DNA from: an uncultured Eubacteriales bacterium
Lineage (GTDB): Bacteria > Bacillota > Clostridia > Oscillospirales > CAG-272
Length of the DNA stretch: 64,000 nucleotides
NCBI GenBank assembly: GCA_900542425.1
Contig: UQNQ01000003.1
Location: 62,001-126,000, forward strand
Direction of reading: 5' to 3'
Positions 1 through 8,428 of the stretch are shown in pieces. The position numbers were made by a program, and so were the translations under genes. The notes beneath the pieces were generated by a model. The model was given only the letters and a program-made list of their open reading frames with translations, had not been told where the DNA came from and did no database searches. The stretch's first letter is position 1. Each line of letters opens with the position of its first letter.

Positions 1-391
1 TGCCGTTTAGCATCTCCGGTGTGTAGTCGCAGATATATTTCAGCGGGTTATATACAATTCCGTAAAGGATCATCACAACGACAAGCTGAATGATCATGGG
101 CAGACATCCTCCCAGAGGGCTGTAGCCTTCCTTCTGGTAAAGATCCATGATTTCATTTTGCATTTTCTGCATGGTGGGCTGGTCGTTTCTGCCTTTATAT
201 TTATTGCGGATCGCCATTTCCCGCGGTTTTAATCTTGCCTGTTTTACAGAGTTTTTCTGTTGCTTGATCCCGAAAGGGGAAAGGATGATTTTTATCATCA
301 GCGCAAACAGAAACAGCGCCAGAATATAATGTCCTGTGAAGGAGTTGAAAGCACGGAGTATGCTTCCGAAGAAACCGTTGATTACGTCCAT
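1..391 (-). CDS. yidC: YidC/Oxa1 membrane protein insertase (3' part cut by window)
   Basis: Inserts and folds proteins in the cytoplasmic membrane, alone or with SecYEG. Only the first 130 codons lie in the window. They read as a hydrophobic N-terminal segment, a cytoplasmic basic hairpin loop (around residues 45-80, with KQARLKPREMAIRNKYKGRND), then a segment with GGCLPMIIQLVVVMILYGIV, which is the usual YidC core order. The start is the ATG at 391, preceded by GGAGAG. The short N-terminus without a large periplasmic domain fits the Gram-positive form. It is the last visible gene of the rpmH-rnpA-yidD-yidC run. Confidence 0.93.
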   Translation of the reverse strand, partial: MDVINGFFGSILRAFNSFTGHYILALFLFALMIKIILSPFGIKQQKNSVKQARLKPREMAIRNKYKGRNDQPTMQKMQNEIMDLYQKEGYSPLGGCLPMIIQLVVVMILYGIVYNPLKYICDYTPEMLNG

Positions 392-416
392 AATACTTGA
401 GAATTCTCTCCTTTAT

Positions 417-659
417 CTATTTGCGGAGTGTATTTCTCCGTCTTTTCCGTTTCGGAACCGGATCATAGCCTCCCTTGGAAAAAGGATTGCATCGCAGAAT
501 TCGCCATACGGTCAGTCCCAATCCGAGAAATAAGCCCCATTCCCGAAATGCCTCAATCGCATAATTCGAGCATGTCGGCTGAAAACGGCAGCAGGGCGGT
601 TTCAGCGGAGAAAGGAGTTTCTGATATAGCTTTACAAAAAAAATTCCGATTTGTTTCAT
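417..659 (-). CDS. yidD: Membrane protein insertion efficiency factor YidD
   Basis: A small 80-residue protein that assists YidC-dependent membrane insertion. It shows the family signature in order: an N-terminal amphipathic stretch (FFVKLYQKLLSPL), the cysteine-rich PPCCRFQPTCSNYA block, the EAFREWGLFLG helix, and an RILRCNPFSKGGYDPVP block followed by a basic tail. Length and gene order (rnpA-yidD-yidC) are those expected for the family. A GGAG lies about 10 bases before the ATG. It lies 45 bases after rnpA and 25 before yidC on the same strand, so co-transcription is likely. Confidence 0.95.
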   Translation of the reverse strand: MKQIGIFFVKLYQKLLSPLKPPCCRFQPTCSNYAIEAFREWGLFLGLGLTVWRILRCNPFSKGGYDPVPKRKRRRNTLRK

Positions 660-704
660 CTGAAATAGGCTCCGAATACCGATGATTTCGGGGTCGTCCG
701 GAAG

Positions 705-1103
705 TTATGGCTTTTGCAGAGTATCGTTGTCGGCATAAAGCGACAGCTTCCGGGCAGCAAAAAGCAGATCCTTATAAATATCTGTGCTTTTTGCCTTGCA
801 TGCCGCATCTCTCGCGGCGATGACAATAAGCTTGCCCTTTTTGATGTTCTGTTCTGTTTCAAGTTGTCTGTAGGCAGCGCGCAGGATTCTTCTCACGCGC
901 GACCGGACGACCGCTCCTCCGAGTCTTTTGGAAACGGTGAGTCCGATGCGGTTCACTCGTTTCCCGAGCGGATTTTCGCGCGCAAGACGCGAAGCGTGGT
1001 AATCGGTCAATACATATACCACAATATGTCTGCAAACGACTTTTTCGCCCTTTGCATATACCTTTTTATAAAGGTGATTTTCGGAAATCGCTATGTTTTT
1101 CAC
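705..1103 (-). CDS. rnpA: Ribonuclease P protein component
   Basis: The 132-residue basic protein cofactor of RNase P, which matures tRNA 5' ends. Family features are the N-terminal region (ENHLYKKVYAKGEKV), a run of Arg/Val near residues 60-75 (GLTVSKRLGGAVVRSRVRRILRAAYRQ, the RNR-type motif, here with SRVRR), and GKLIVIAARDA. The start codon is GTG at 1103, set by GGGAG about 9 bases upstream; no in-frame ATG near the N-terminus fits as well. It follows rpmH on the same strand. Confidence 0.95.
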   Translation of the reverse strand: MKNIAISENHLYKKVYAKGEKVVCRHIVVYVLTDYHASRLARENPLGKRVNRIGLTVSKRLGGAVVRSRVRRILRAAYRQLETEQNIKKGKLIVIAARDAACKAKSTDIYKDLLFAARKLSLYADNDTLQKP

Positions 1104-1161
1104 ACAGGTTCTCCCGTCTGATGTTTGACTTGGAAGGACAAAAGCCCTCCGATAAAAAAGG

Positions 1162-1188
1162 AAAGCCTATGAATTCGCCACAGGCTTT
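1162..1188 (-). terminator. Weak hairpin between rpmH and rnpA
   Basis: On the minus strand a 7-base stem (AAAGCCT with AGGCTTT, loop 13) is followed by CC and six Ts. It could act as a partial terminator that lowers rnpA relative to rpmH, a common need in this operon. The stem is short, so this is an inference. Confidence 0.4.
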
Positions 1189-1202
1189 TTATCCGATGAT
1201 TT

Positions 1203-1337
1203 TCAATAAGAAAGTCTTGCTCTGCATTTTGCACGTCTTCTTTTAAGGACTTTGCGTCCGTTTGCAGTGCTCATTCTTTTTCTGAAACCATGCTCTTTTT
1301 GTCTTTGACGCTTTTTCGGCTGATAAGTTCTAAGCAT
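1203..1337 (-). CDS. rpmH: 50S ribosomal protein L34
   Basis: A 44-residue, very basic protein read directly from the sequence as MLRTYQPKKRQRQKEHGFRK... and ending in ...RRRAKCRARLSY. The length and the L34 signature (TYQPKKRQR, HGFRKRM, GRKVLKRRR) are diagnostic. GGAGGTG lies just upstream of the ATG at 1337. It heads the rpmH-rnpA-yidD-yidC unit. Unusually, dnaA is not on its other side: the divergent neighbour is an ABC transporter gene. Confidence 0.97.
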   Translation of the reverse strand: MLRTYQPKKRQRQKEHGFRKRMSTANGRKVLKRRRAKCRARLSY

Positions 1338-1401
1338 TTTTCACACCTCCCCTGCGGCATCGAATAAAATATTCGCGTCTATTGCTACAATTACAAACTA
1401 C

Positions 1402-1431
1402 ATTATACACATAAAGGTAATCGCTTGTCAA
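1402..1431 (-). promoter_or_regulatory. Promoter of rpmH operon
   Basis: On the minus strand TTGACA (1431-1426) and TATAAT (1407-1402) are separated by 18 bases, a near-perfect sigma-A promoter about 60 bases before the rpmH start codon. Confidence 0.85.
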
Positions 1432-1512
1432 GTAGAAATTGCTTTTTCATGTAATTTTTTAATGAATTTTTACCTTGTGTTTTTTGAAAGAAAAAATCCG
1501 TGAAATAGAATA

Positions 1513-1541
1513 TTGACTTTTTCTTTTCATTATATTAATAT
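1513..1541 (+). promoter_or_regulatory. Promoter of first ABC exporter operon
   Basis: TTGACT (1513-1518) followed 17 bases later by TAATAT (1536-1541), in AT-rich DNA about 45 bases before the ATPase gene and divergent from the rpmH promoter. Confidence 0.6.
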
Positions 1542-1587
1542 AAAATTATATTAAGCAAAACACATACTGAGTTTAAGGAGGACAGAA

Positions 1588-2298
1588 ATGTCAATTGTAT
1601 TGGAAACAAAGTCCCTCGTAAAAGACTATGGCGGAAAAGTTGCCCTTTCTGGTATCGACCTTTCTCTTCCGGAGGGGAAAATCATCGGACTTCTCGGTTC
1701 AAACGGAAGCGGCAAAACGACGCTTTTGAAGCTTGCGTCCGGACTTCTTCAGCCGACAAGCGGTGAAATCCGGGTCTGTGGGATGGAGATCGGGGTAGAA
1801 ACCAAGCGTCTTGTCTCATTTTTGCCCGAACGTACATATCTGAATGATTGGATGCGCGTTATGGATATTATGGAATATTTTGCGGATTTTTATGAGGATT
1901 TTGACAAAGAAGCGGCGCATCATATGCTGGTCAATCTCGGCGTAAATGAAAAAGACAGGCTGAAAACGCTTTCAAAGGGAACGAAAGAAAAAGTGCAGCT
2001 TGTGCTTGTTATGTCAAGACGGGCGAAGCTTTATTTATTGGATGAACCAATTGCGGGAGTGGATCCGGTCGCCCGCGAATATATTCTCAATACCATTGTT
2101 GCCAATTACAATCCGGAAGCTTCCGTTATCATTTCCACACATTTGATTTCAGATGTGGAAAAAGTATTGGATCGTTTTGTCTTTATTCGGGATGGAAAGA
2201 TTATCATGGAACGTGACGTTGCCTCCGCAAAAGAGGAGTACGGCAAATCTGTGGATGAAATTTTCAGGGAGGTATACAGATGTTCGGAAAAAGCCTGA
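1588..2298 (+). CDS. ABC exporter ATP-binding protein
   Basis: A 236-residue ABC ATPase. It has Walker A GSNGSGKTT (around residue 37), a Q-loop region, a degenerate signature LSKGTKEK in place of LSGGQ, Walker B LYLLDEP with the catalytic Glu, and the switch His in STHL. The KEK-type signature and size fit the YtrB/NatA/CcmA group of small drug, peptide or ion exporters. AAGGAGG lies six bases before the ATG. The gene overlaps the following membrane protein by 19 bases, so the two should form one exporter. The substrate cannot be told from sequence. Confidence 0.9.
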   Translation: MSIVLETKSLVKDYGGKVALSGIDLSLPEGKIIGLLGSNGSGKTTLLKLASGLLQPTSGEIRVCGMEIGVETKRLVSFLPERTYLNDWMRVMDIMEYFADFYEDFDKEAAHHMLVNLGVNEKDRLKTLSKGTKEKVQLVLVMSRRAKLYLLDEPIAGVDPVAREYILNTIVANYNPEASVIISTHLISDVEKVLDRFVFIRDGKIIMERDVASAKEEYGKSVDEIFREVYRCSEKA

Positions 2299-3104
2299 AA
2301 TATGAATTCAAAGCGGTTTCGAGAAAAATTGTTCCGCTTTTTATTACGGAAATTGTTATCAGTGTTTTGATCGGAATCACATTTATCATCGACGGTCGTG
2401 TGCTTGCATCCGTGTCGGAAGATAAAAACTCTTCCGAAGTCGGAAGAATTGTGGATCTTATGCAAGGGATTTTTGCAATCGGACTGTTTATGATGATTCT
2501 TGTCTTAAGCATTGCGGTATTTGTCATGATGATCAAAAGATTTTATTCTTCTTTTTTCACGGATGAGGGATATCTGACCTTTACGCTTCCGGTGTCGATA
2601 GACTGCCATTTGATTACAAAAATTGTTTCTGTGGTAATCTGGAGCTTTTTCAGTATTGTGGTGACATTCCTTTCTTATCTTATCATTGGCGGGGGTATGG
2701 AAATCGGACACGGCACTATTTCCGAAATTACCAGTCAAGTCGGTGAAATGTTTCCGGAAATTGAGGAAGAAGTATCATTTATATGGAACGAACAGACTAC
2801 CTTTGCATTGCTTTCATTCCTGTATAATGTCATGTATTTCATTATGGAAATTCTGCTTCTGTATTTTGGCATATCCCTTGGATGCATGCTCAGCAAAAAG
2901 CATCGTGTGATTGCATCTATTGGCTGTATTATCGGGATCAGTATTGTATTTTCCATTGCAGATGACCTGATATCGAAAGCTGCTAGCATTTCCTCGGAAC
3001 CGTATGTTCTTATCATTTCTCTTATAGTATTTATGCTGGTTAAAATGATATTGCTTTATCTCGGAACCAAAACGATTCTGGTGAAAAAGCTTAATTTAGA
3101 CTGA
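2280..3104 (+). CDS. ABC exporter membrane subunit
   Basis: A 274-residue integral membrane protein with about six hydrophobic segments: near residues 18-36, 60-85, 110-135, 170-200, 210-228 and 240-265. Two segments flank a soluble stretch around residues 135-170 containing GEMFPEIEEE. No family name can be read with confidence; it resembles ABC-2 type permeases that partner a single small ATPase. It starts inside the end of the ATPase gene with its own GGGAGG, indicating translational coupling. A terminator follows at 3185. Confidence 0.75.
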   Translation: MFGKSLKYEFKAVSRKIVPLFITEIVISVLIGITFIIDGRVLASVSEDKNSSEVGRIVDLMQGIFAIGLFMMILVLSIAVFVMMIKRFYSSFFTDEGYLTFTLPVSIDCHLITKIVSVVIWSFFSIVVTFLSYLIIGGGMEIGHGTISEITSQVGEMFPEIEEEVSFIWNEQTTFALLSFLYNVMYFIMEILLLYFGISLGCMLSKKHRVIASIGCIIGISIVFSIADDLISKAASISSEPYVLIISLIVFMLVKMILLYLGTKTILVKKLNLD

Positions 3105-3184
3105 ACTTCTGTGTCCTAAGTCCGAAAATTGTATGTATAGCCGAAAATGTCAAGTGTTTTCGGACAGAAAAAAACAATAGAAGC

Positions 3185-3223
3185 ATCCGCCTGTTCTTCT
3201 TTCGTAGGAACAGGCGGATTTTT
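3185..3223 (+). terminator. Terminator of first ABC exporter operon
   Basis: A perfect 12-base stem (ATCCGCCTGTTC at 3185-3196 with its complement at 3208-3219), 11-base loop, then five Ts. Confidence 0.85.
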
Positions 3224-3347
3224 CATAGCGTTGAATATCATCCTTTGTGCCGGCGGAGGACCGAATATTTCCGCACGAAAAGCATTCTGTTTGAGTAAAA
3301 TAAAATTGAACTGTATGTGTTTTCAGAATGGAAAGGAGTATAGTGAT

Positions 3348-3914
3348 ATGGCAATTAAAATCTTTATTGATCAAGGACACAATCCGGTCAATCCGAATGC
3401 GGGGGCTGAGGGAAACGGGTACCGTGAACAGGATCTTGTATATTACATAGGAAAGGAATTGGAAGCGCTTTTGAACGCCAATCCGAATTTTGAAGCGAGG
3501 ACTTCCCGCAATGATCCGGATGAAATTCTCGGAACCAGTACCGCGACAAGCCTTGCTGCAAGAGCAGATGCGGCGAATACGTGGGGAGCGGATTATTTTA
3601 TCAGCATCCATGCGAACGCGTCTGAGATCGCGGATGCTTCCGGAAGCGAAGCGTTTGTGTATAGTTCATCCTCGCCTGCGTATGCCCTTGCGGAGAACAT
3701 TTTGATTGGACTTACGGAAGCGACAGGACTAGAAAACAGGGGTGTGTTTTCCCGTCCGACACTATATGTTTTGAGAAAAACCAAGATGCCGGCACTGCTG
3801 CTTGAAGTCGGCTTTATTACCAATGCCGATGACGCACAGCTAATGGCGGACAATCCGAATCTGATTGCAAGAGGAATCTATAACGGAATTTTGCGGTATT
3901 TTGGATTAGGTTGA
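3348..3914 (+). CDS. N-acetylmuramoyl-L-alanine amidase (Amidase_3)
   Basis: A zinc amidase that cuts the bond between muramic acid and the stem peptide of peptidoglycan. The 188-residue product begins MAIKIFIDQGHNP, with the first zinc His in DQGHN and Glu in GYREQDL. The second His is in FISIHANAS, and the catalytic Glu is in LLLEVGFITN near the end. The start at 3348 is chosen because GGAAAGGAG precedes it and the family fold begins there; the frame runs open upstream to 3147 but through the terminator of the previous operon. No signal peptide is visible, so its export or role is unclear. The end overlaps the convergent PAP2 gene by 9 bases. Confidence 0.92.
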   Translation: MAIKIFIDQGHNPVNPNAGAEGNGYREQDLVYYIGKELEALLNANPNFEARTSRNDPDEILGTSTATSLAARADAANTWGADYFISIHANASEIADASGSEAFVYSSSSPAYALAENILIGLTEATGLENRGVFSRPTLYVLRKTKMPALLLEVGFITNADDAQLMADNPNLIARGIYNGILRYFGLG

Positions 3915-4772
3915 TTGCTTTTTTTCACATCGGTATTTCAAAAATTCCGTGATGATAAAAGCAATACCGAATCCGAACAGTACATCGGAGAGATAATGTG
4001 CGCCGGCGGTGATTCTGCTGAATCCCATGAGAATGACAAAGCAGGCGCAAACGGCGGTCAGAATCGGGCGGTAGCGCTTACCGTTTCCGAACAACCAAAG
4101 AGGAAGCATGAGTGTCAATGTGTTGTGCGCTGTATGGCCGGATGGAAAGGAACGGGAACCGGAGAAAAAGTTTGGTAAATACCAAGGGGTAAAGCCATCC
4201 AGAGAATCTGCAGCGACAAGTTCCCGCGGGCGGATTCTGCCCCAGGTTATCTTAAGTACCGATACGGATATGAAAATCAGAGCGGCTGCGGCAAGCGTAT
4301 AAAGCGCCGGCAAAAACAAAGCGTCTTTGACTTTCTTCGGAATTTTTGAGAGGAAAAACGAACCTGCGGCGGATATCGCTATGGAAATGACTGCGATGAT
4401 AAGATATATCTCCCAAGAAGCATCCGTATTCAGATATTCCGCCGTTTTGATACATCCATATGCGAAAAGACAAGCGGCCGGAAAAACAGAGAAGAACCGA
4501 ATCCCAAGCGCCTGTTTTTTGTGTTTTTCGGCAATGACTGTGGTTACAAGAAGAAAGGAGATGCCGGCAATCAGAGCAGCCGGCCATTCCCCGAGAATTT
4601 CAAGAAAGGAGGCATAGCGCGGCACAGAAAGAGAGAGGGAACCGTTTTCCCCGGAAAATCCGGCAAGGGCAGAGGAGATTTCAAGGTCAAAGAATGCGGC
4701 AAAGGTGATTCCAATCAAAAAAAGCACTGTGATGAGAAGATATGCCGTTTTTTTATGTTTTGAAGGATTCAT
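3906..4772 (-). CDS. PAP2-family membrane phosphatase
   Basis: A 288-residue membrane protein of the phosphatidic acid phosphatase type 2 / haloperoxidase superfamily. It carries the three active-site motifs: KITWGRIRP (KX6RP type), SFPSGHTAHN (PSGH), and SRITAGAHYLSDV (SRX5HX3D). At least six hydrophobic segments surround them. Likely substrates are lipid phosphates or pyrophosphates such as undecaprenyl pyrophosphate or phosphatidylglycerol phosphate; which one is not readable. AGAAAGGAAA lies 9 bases before the ATG at 4772. It runs alone, convergent with the amidase. Confidence 0.9.
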   Translation of the reverse strand: MNPSKHKKTAYLLITVLFLIGITFAAFFDLEISSALAGFSGENGSLSLSVPRYASFLEILGEWPAALIAGISFLLVTTVIAEKHKKQALGIRFFSVFPAACLFAYGCIKTAEYLNTDASWEIYLIIAVISIAISAAGSFFLSKIPKKVKDALFLPALYTLAAAALIFISVSVLKITWGRIRPRELVAADSLDGFTPWYLPNFFSGSRSFPSGHTAHNTLTLMLPLWLFGNGKRYRPILTAVCACFVILMGFSRITAGAHYLSDVLFGFGIAFIITEFLKYRCEKKQST

Positions 4773-4812
4773 AAAAGGGTTTCCTTTCTGTAAGATGAAA
4801 AATAAGGAACGA

Positions 4813-4847
4813 AAGGCGGGGAAACGCGAATGTTGTTTCCCCGCCTT
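4813..4847 (-). terminator. Probable terminator of glucokinase gene
   Basis: A perfect 13-base inverted repeat (4813-4825 with 4835-4847, 9-base loop), 42 bases beyond the glucokinase stop codon. On the minus strand the T-rich tract TTATTTTT comes about ten bases after the stem rather than at once, so termination strength is uncertain. Confidence 0.55.
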
Positions 4848-4864
4848 ACAATAATATCGTCTTT

Positions 4865-4906
4865 ATCTTATCGGGATACCGCAAGATCTTATCGGGATAC
4901 CGCAAG
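4865..4906. repeat. 21-base tandem duplication across a stop codon
   Basis: The 21-mer at 4865-4885 is repeated exactly at 4886-4906. The second copy holds the last codons and stop of the glucokinase gene (minus strand), and the first copy repeats the same codons and stop just after it. The unit is seven codons long, so frame is kept. Confidence 0.9.
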
Positions 4907-5854
4907 CGCTGCCGCACCGATGATGCCTGCGTCGTTGCCGAGCTTTGCAATTCGGATATCGGTTTTCAGTACACCGTCTTTTGAATAAATTTCATGGCAC
5001 AGTCTTTCTTTCAGCGGAACGATTAAATAATCTCCTTCACCCGAAATGCCGCCGCCGATTGTCAGAACTTCCGGTTGGAAAATATTGATAAGGTTCGCAA
5101 TTCCGCAAGCGAGATAATCTATGTAGATATCGACAACCTCTGCGGCGACACGGTCTCCTTTTTTCATTGCGGCGAATGCAGTTTTTCCTCCGACGCGGTT
5201 CACGTCACCGCCGCACATTTCATGCATCAGCGTTTCGGAGTGAGATTCAAAAGCCTCTTTGGTCATCTGAATGAGAGCGGTGGCGGAGCTGTATGCTTCA
5301 AAACAGCCGCGCCTGCCGCAGGAGCAGGGACGTCCGCCGTACTCAATGACCATATGACCGAGCTCTGCTCCCCCATAGGCGCAGCCGGTCAGAACTTGAC
5401 CGTTCCAAATGACGCCGCCGCCGACACCTGTGCCAAGCGTAATCATGACAGAGGAAGCCGTGCCCTTAGCGGCACCGGCTACCGCTTCTCCGAGCGCCGC
5501 GAGATTTGCGTCGTTGCCGATGGCGATTTTTTCTTCGGGAAGCTCCATATATTCCGAAAAGAGTTTGGTCAGCGGAAAGTCTGAAAATTTGATATTGTTT
5601 GCATATTCAACAATTCCGGTTTTGGGGTTGACGGTTCCGGGACAGGCAATGCCTGCACCGGCGATGTCTTCGCTGCGGATGCCGCATTCCGAAATCAGTT
5701 TTTTGCACAGATCCGCCATGTCGCGGATAATCGGTTCCGGTCCTCTTTGTGCAAGAGTTGGCACCGAGCCTTTTTTTATGATGCTATGATTTTCGTCAAC
5801 GATTCCGACGGCAATATTGGTTCCGCCGAGGTCGACTCCAATGCTGTATTTCAT
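4889..5854 (-). CDS. glcK: ROK-family glucokinase
   Basis: Phosphorylates glucose (or a close relative) with ATP in the cytoplasm. The 321-residue product begins MKYSIGVDLGGTNIAVGIVD (phosphate-1 motif). It has GNDANLAALGEA (catalytic Asp), the glycine-rich TLGTGVGGG, the ROK signature with EYGGRPCSCGRRGCFEAY that binds zinc through His and three Cys, and GGGISGEG near the C-terminus. The ATG at 5854 has GGAGG ten bases upstream; the frame is open to 5917 but upstream codons do not align with the family. The kinase domain is complete. It would feed glucose 6-phosphate to the glycogen genes elsewhere in the window. Confidence 0.9.
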   Translation of the reverse strand: MKYSIGVDLGGTNIAVGIVDENHSIIKKGSVPTLAQRGPEPIIRDMADLCKKLISECGIRSEDIAGAGIACPGTVNPKTGIVEYANNIKFSDFPLTKLFSEYMELPEEKIAIGNDANLAALGEAVAGAAKGTASSVMITLGTGVGGGVIWNGQVLTGCAYGGAELGHMVIEYGGRPCSCGRRGCFEAYSSATALIQMTKEAFESHSETLMHEMCGGDVNRVGGKTAFAAMKKGDRVAAEVVDIYIDYLACGIANLINIFQPEVLTIGGGISGEGDYLIVPLKERLCHEIYSKDGVLKTDIRIAKLGNDAGIIGAAALAVSR

Positions 5855-5928
5855 ATTGAATTCCTCCTTGCCGTATCCCGGCTTGTATTTGTCATCTTTA
5901 TTGATCTGGACTTGCAATTATATTTTCC

Positions 5929-5957
5929 ATTATAGTATACAAAAAGAATAATGTCAA
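5929..5957 (-). promoter_or_regulatory. Promoter of glucokinase gene
   Basis: Minus-strand TTGACA (5957-5952) and TATAAT (5934-5929) at exactly 17 bases spacing. Confidence 0.85.
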
Positions 5958-6018
5958 GAATGGAGGAAGAAAATGACCGTTTCTTCTTATCTTTTTTGGT
6001 CGGCTTTTGTTTGGCATA

Positions 6019-6047
6019 TTTACAAATCGGAAAAGATATGATATAAT
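6019..6047 (+). promoter_or_regulatory. Promoter of second ABC exporter operon
   Basis: TTTACA (6019-6024) and TATAAT (6042-6047), spacing 17, about 50 bases before the TTG start codon. Confidence 0.75.
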
Positions 6048-6097
6048 GCCCGTGACCATAATGCGCACTATGCGTATTCAACAAAGGAGATGATCGT

Positions 6098-6838
6098 TTG
6101 CTCGAATTCAGAAATTTTTCAAAAACCTATAAGGGCGGCAAGCGCGCCGTGGACAACCTGTGTCTCAATGTGGAAGCCGGAGATATTTATGGCTTTATCG
6201 GACATAACGGCGCCGGCAAGACGACCTCACTCAAGGCAGCATGCGGTATCCTTGATTTTTCAGAGGGTGAAATCCTCATCGACGGAATTTCCGTGCGGGA
6301 AAATCCCGTTGCCGCAAAACAGATTACGGCGTATATTCCGGATAATCCCGATTTGTATGAGTTTATGACAGGCATTAAGTATCTGAATTTTATCGGAGAT
6401 ATATTCGGTGTTCCTGCCAATGAAAGGAATGTCCGCATTGAAAAATATGCGGCGATGTTTGAACTTTCCGGTGATCTCGGTTCGCCGATATCTTCTTATT
6501 CCCACGGTATGAAGCAAAAGCTTGCCATTATTTCTGCGCTTCTGCATGATCCGCGCCTGCTTGTGCTTGACGAACCGTTTGTCGGACTTGATCCGAAGGC
6601 GTCTCACCTGTTAAAACAGATATTTGCGGAAAAATGTGAAGCGGGCGCTGCGATTTTCTTTTCGACGCACGTTTTGGAGGTGGCGCAGAAGCTCTGTAAT
6701 AAAATTGCCATTATCAAAAACGGCAGACTTGTGATTTCCGGCAGAACAGAGGATATTGTCGGAGACAGCAGCCTTGAGGATGTATTCCTTGAGCTTGCCG
6801 ACGCGAAGGGCGGGGAAGCCGGCGATGAGAATGAATAA
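6098..6838 (+). CDS. ABC exporter ATP-binding protein
   Basis: A 246-residue ABC ATPase: Walker A GHNGAGKTT, signature YSHGMKQKLAI, Walker B LLVLDEPFVGLDP, switch His in STHVLE. The GMKQK signature and the N-terminal MLEFRNFSKTYKG fit ABC-2 exporters of the CcmA/YtrB class. The start codon is TTG at 6098, fixed by AAAGGAGA at 6083-6090; the nearby ATG at 6090 is in another frame. The following permease starts 14 bases before this gene ends. Substrate unknown. Confidence 0.9.
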   Translation: MLEFRNFSKTYKGGKRAVDNLCLNVEAGDIYGFIGHNGAGKTTSLKAACGILDFSEGEILIDGISVRENPVAAKQITAYIPDNPDLYEFMTGIKYLNFIGDIFGVPANERNVRIEKYAAMFELSGDLGSPISSYSHGMKQKLAIISALLHDPRLLVLDEPFVGLDPKASHLLKQIFAEKCEAGAAIFFSTHVLEVAQKLCNKIAIIKNGRLVISGRTEDIVGDSSLEDVFLELADAKGGEAGDENE

Positions 6839-8423
6839 GTTTTGGCTTGTTTTCAGGACGCAATTCTTTGCTGCAGTCAGCGCGGGAAAAGCTAAAAGGC
6901 GAAGCCGGGTAGATAAAGCAGCTACTTTTTCGGGATATGCGCTCGGATGGCTTGTGATAACAGCGCTTGCGTCATTTTATGAATTTATTTACGGTGTTGC
7001 TTTGATTAACAGCGGATTCCCCAATGCTTTTCCGACTTTGATTATTTTTGCGGCATCGATTTTAACGCTCTTTACTTCGATTTCCTATACAAAATCCTTG
7101 ATTTTCTGTTCCAAAGACCATGATATGCTGTTTGCGCTCCCGATTCGGGGAAGTGTCATTGTTGCCGCAAAGATTGCCACACTTTATGTGCTGGATCTTG
7201 CGGTTACGCTTGCGATTCTTTTGCCTTGCGGTGTGATTTACGGATATTTTGTGCAGCCGTCTTGGCTGTTCTATGTGCTGTATTATACAGTGGTTCTGTT
7301 TGTTCCGATGCTGCCGATTCTGATTGCGGCCTTTGTTTCGGCGCTGGTAAGCCTCATCGCGTCACGCTTCCGTCGCGCGAAGATTGTGGGAACGGTTCTT
7401 TACATTGCTATTTTCTTTGCGTTTATGCTTGGCGTCATGAATATCAGTCAGTCGAGTGAGGAAGAGCTTTCTCAAATCATTACCGGCATGACCGAAGCCA
7501 TTTATTCGTTCTATCCGCCGCTTGCATGGGCTGCGGACGGAATTTCCGGAAATCCGCTTATGTATTTGCTGTTTATCGGTGTTTCTCTCGCGGCTTTTGC
7601 GGTTATTGTGTTGGTATTCGGACGGTTTTACGGAAAGATTCACGGCCTGTTCAGCGCACGTTCGTTCCGTTCAAAATACAAAATATCGGCAGCTTCCGGC
7701 AGTGCAAAGAGTGCGCTTGTCAAAAAGGAGTTTGCAAGGTTTTTCTCGTCTCCTGGGCTGATGCTGAACCAATTATCCGGTTTGCTGATGATGGTCATCT
7801 TTATGATCATCTTTATGGCAAACGGCAGACCTGGAGGGGCAACGCCGACCGAACAGCAAACAGCCAAACTGTTTGTTGTGATGTTTCCGTATCTTTTTTC
7901 CCTGTGTGCTTCCACTGCGTGTCTTACCAATGCATCCATCTCTTTGGAGGGGAAAACATTCGGACTTTTGAAAAGCCTGCCGGTTTCTGCCAGAACCGTA
8001 CTGTCGGCCAAACTTCGCGTGCATGAGATTGTATCATTCCCCGTGATCCTTATTTGCTGCACCATAATGACGGTCTATTGGAAGCTTTCCGCCGCGGATG
8101 CGTTGGTCTTGTTTTTGCTTCCGCTGCTTACTTCATACAATACCGGCGTGCTTGGCTTGCTGTTGAATCTGAAGAAATATAATTTTGACTGGACAAATGA
8201 AGTCATGGTTGCCAAAAACAGTCTGCCTGTTGTGATAACTGTTTTTGGTGGGATGATCCTTACGATGATTCCCGGAATCATTGCAGTTTTGCTTATGTTC
8301 CTTGACATGGATGTTTTGATTTTCAACGGCATTTTCATCGGGCTGTATTTTGCGGCTTCGGTGGGACTTACCGTTCTTCTTCGCAGCAAAGGAGAAAAAA
8401 TGTTCGCAAAAATCGGAGAGTAA
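6825..8423 (+). CDS. Large ABC exporter permease
   Basis: A 532-residue polytopic membrane protein with roughly 12 hydrophobic segments in two halves, split by a soluble stretch around residues 270-305 (YGKIHGLFSARSFRSKYK). It overlaps the ATPase by 14 bases and is presumably its membrane partner. The ATG at 6825 is preceded by GCGGGGAA; ATG 6831 is an alternative two codons later, and the frame open to 6756 lies inside the ATPase. The family is probably the putative ABC exporter (YtrC/YthQ-like) group; this is an inference from size and context. Confidence 0.75.
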   Translation: MRMNKFWLVFRTQFFAAVSAGKAKRRSRVDKAATFSGYALGWLVITALASFYEFIYGVALINSGFPNAFPTLIIFAASILTLFTSISYTKSLIFCSKDHDMLFALPIRGSVIVAAKIATLYVLDLAVTLAILLPCGVIYGYFVQPSWLFYVLYYTVVLFVPMLPILIAAFVSALVSLIASRFRRAKIVGTVLYIAIFFAFMLGVMNISQSSEEELSQIITGMTEAIYSFYPPLAWAADGISGNPLMYLLFIGVSLAAFAVIVLVFGRFYGKIHGLFSARSFRSKYKISAASGSAKSALVKKEFARFFSSPGLMLNQLSGLLMMVIFMIIFMANGRPGGATPTEQQTAKLFVVMFPYLFSLCASTACLTNASISLEGKTFGLLKSLPVSARTVLSAKLRVHEIVSFPVILICCTIMTVYWKLSAADALVLFLLPLLTSYNTGVLGLLLNLKKYNFDWTNEVMVAKNSLPVVITVFGGMILTMIPGIIAVLLMFLDMDVLIFNGIFIGLYFAASVGLTVLLRSKGEKMFAKIGE

Positions 8424-8428
8424 TGATG

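Noticed and set aside
714..1121. A 135-codon plus-strand frame opposite rnpA
   Set aside because: It is the antisense shadow of rnpA, which has clear family signatures.
3147..3347. N-terminal extension of the amidase frame
   Set aside because: It crosses the terminator of the previous operon, and the family start plus GGAAAGGAG fit the ATG at 3348.
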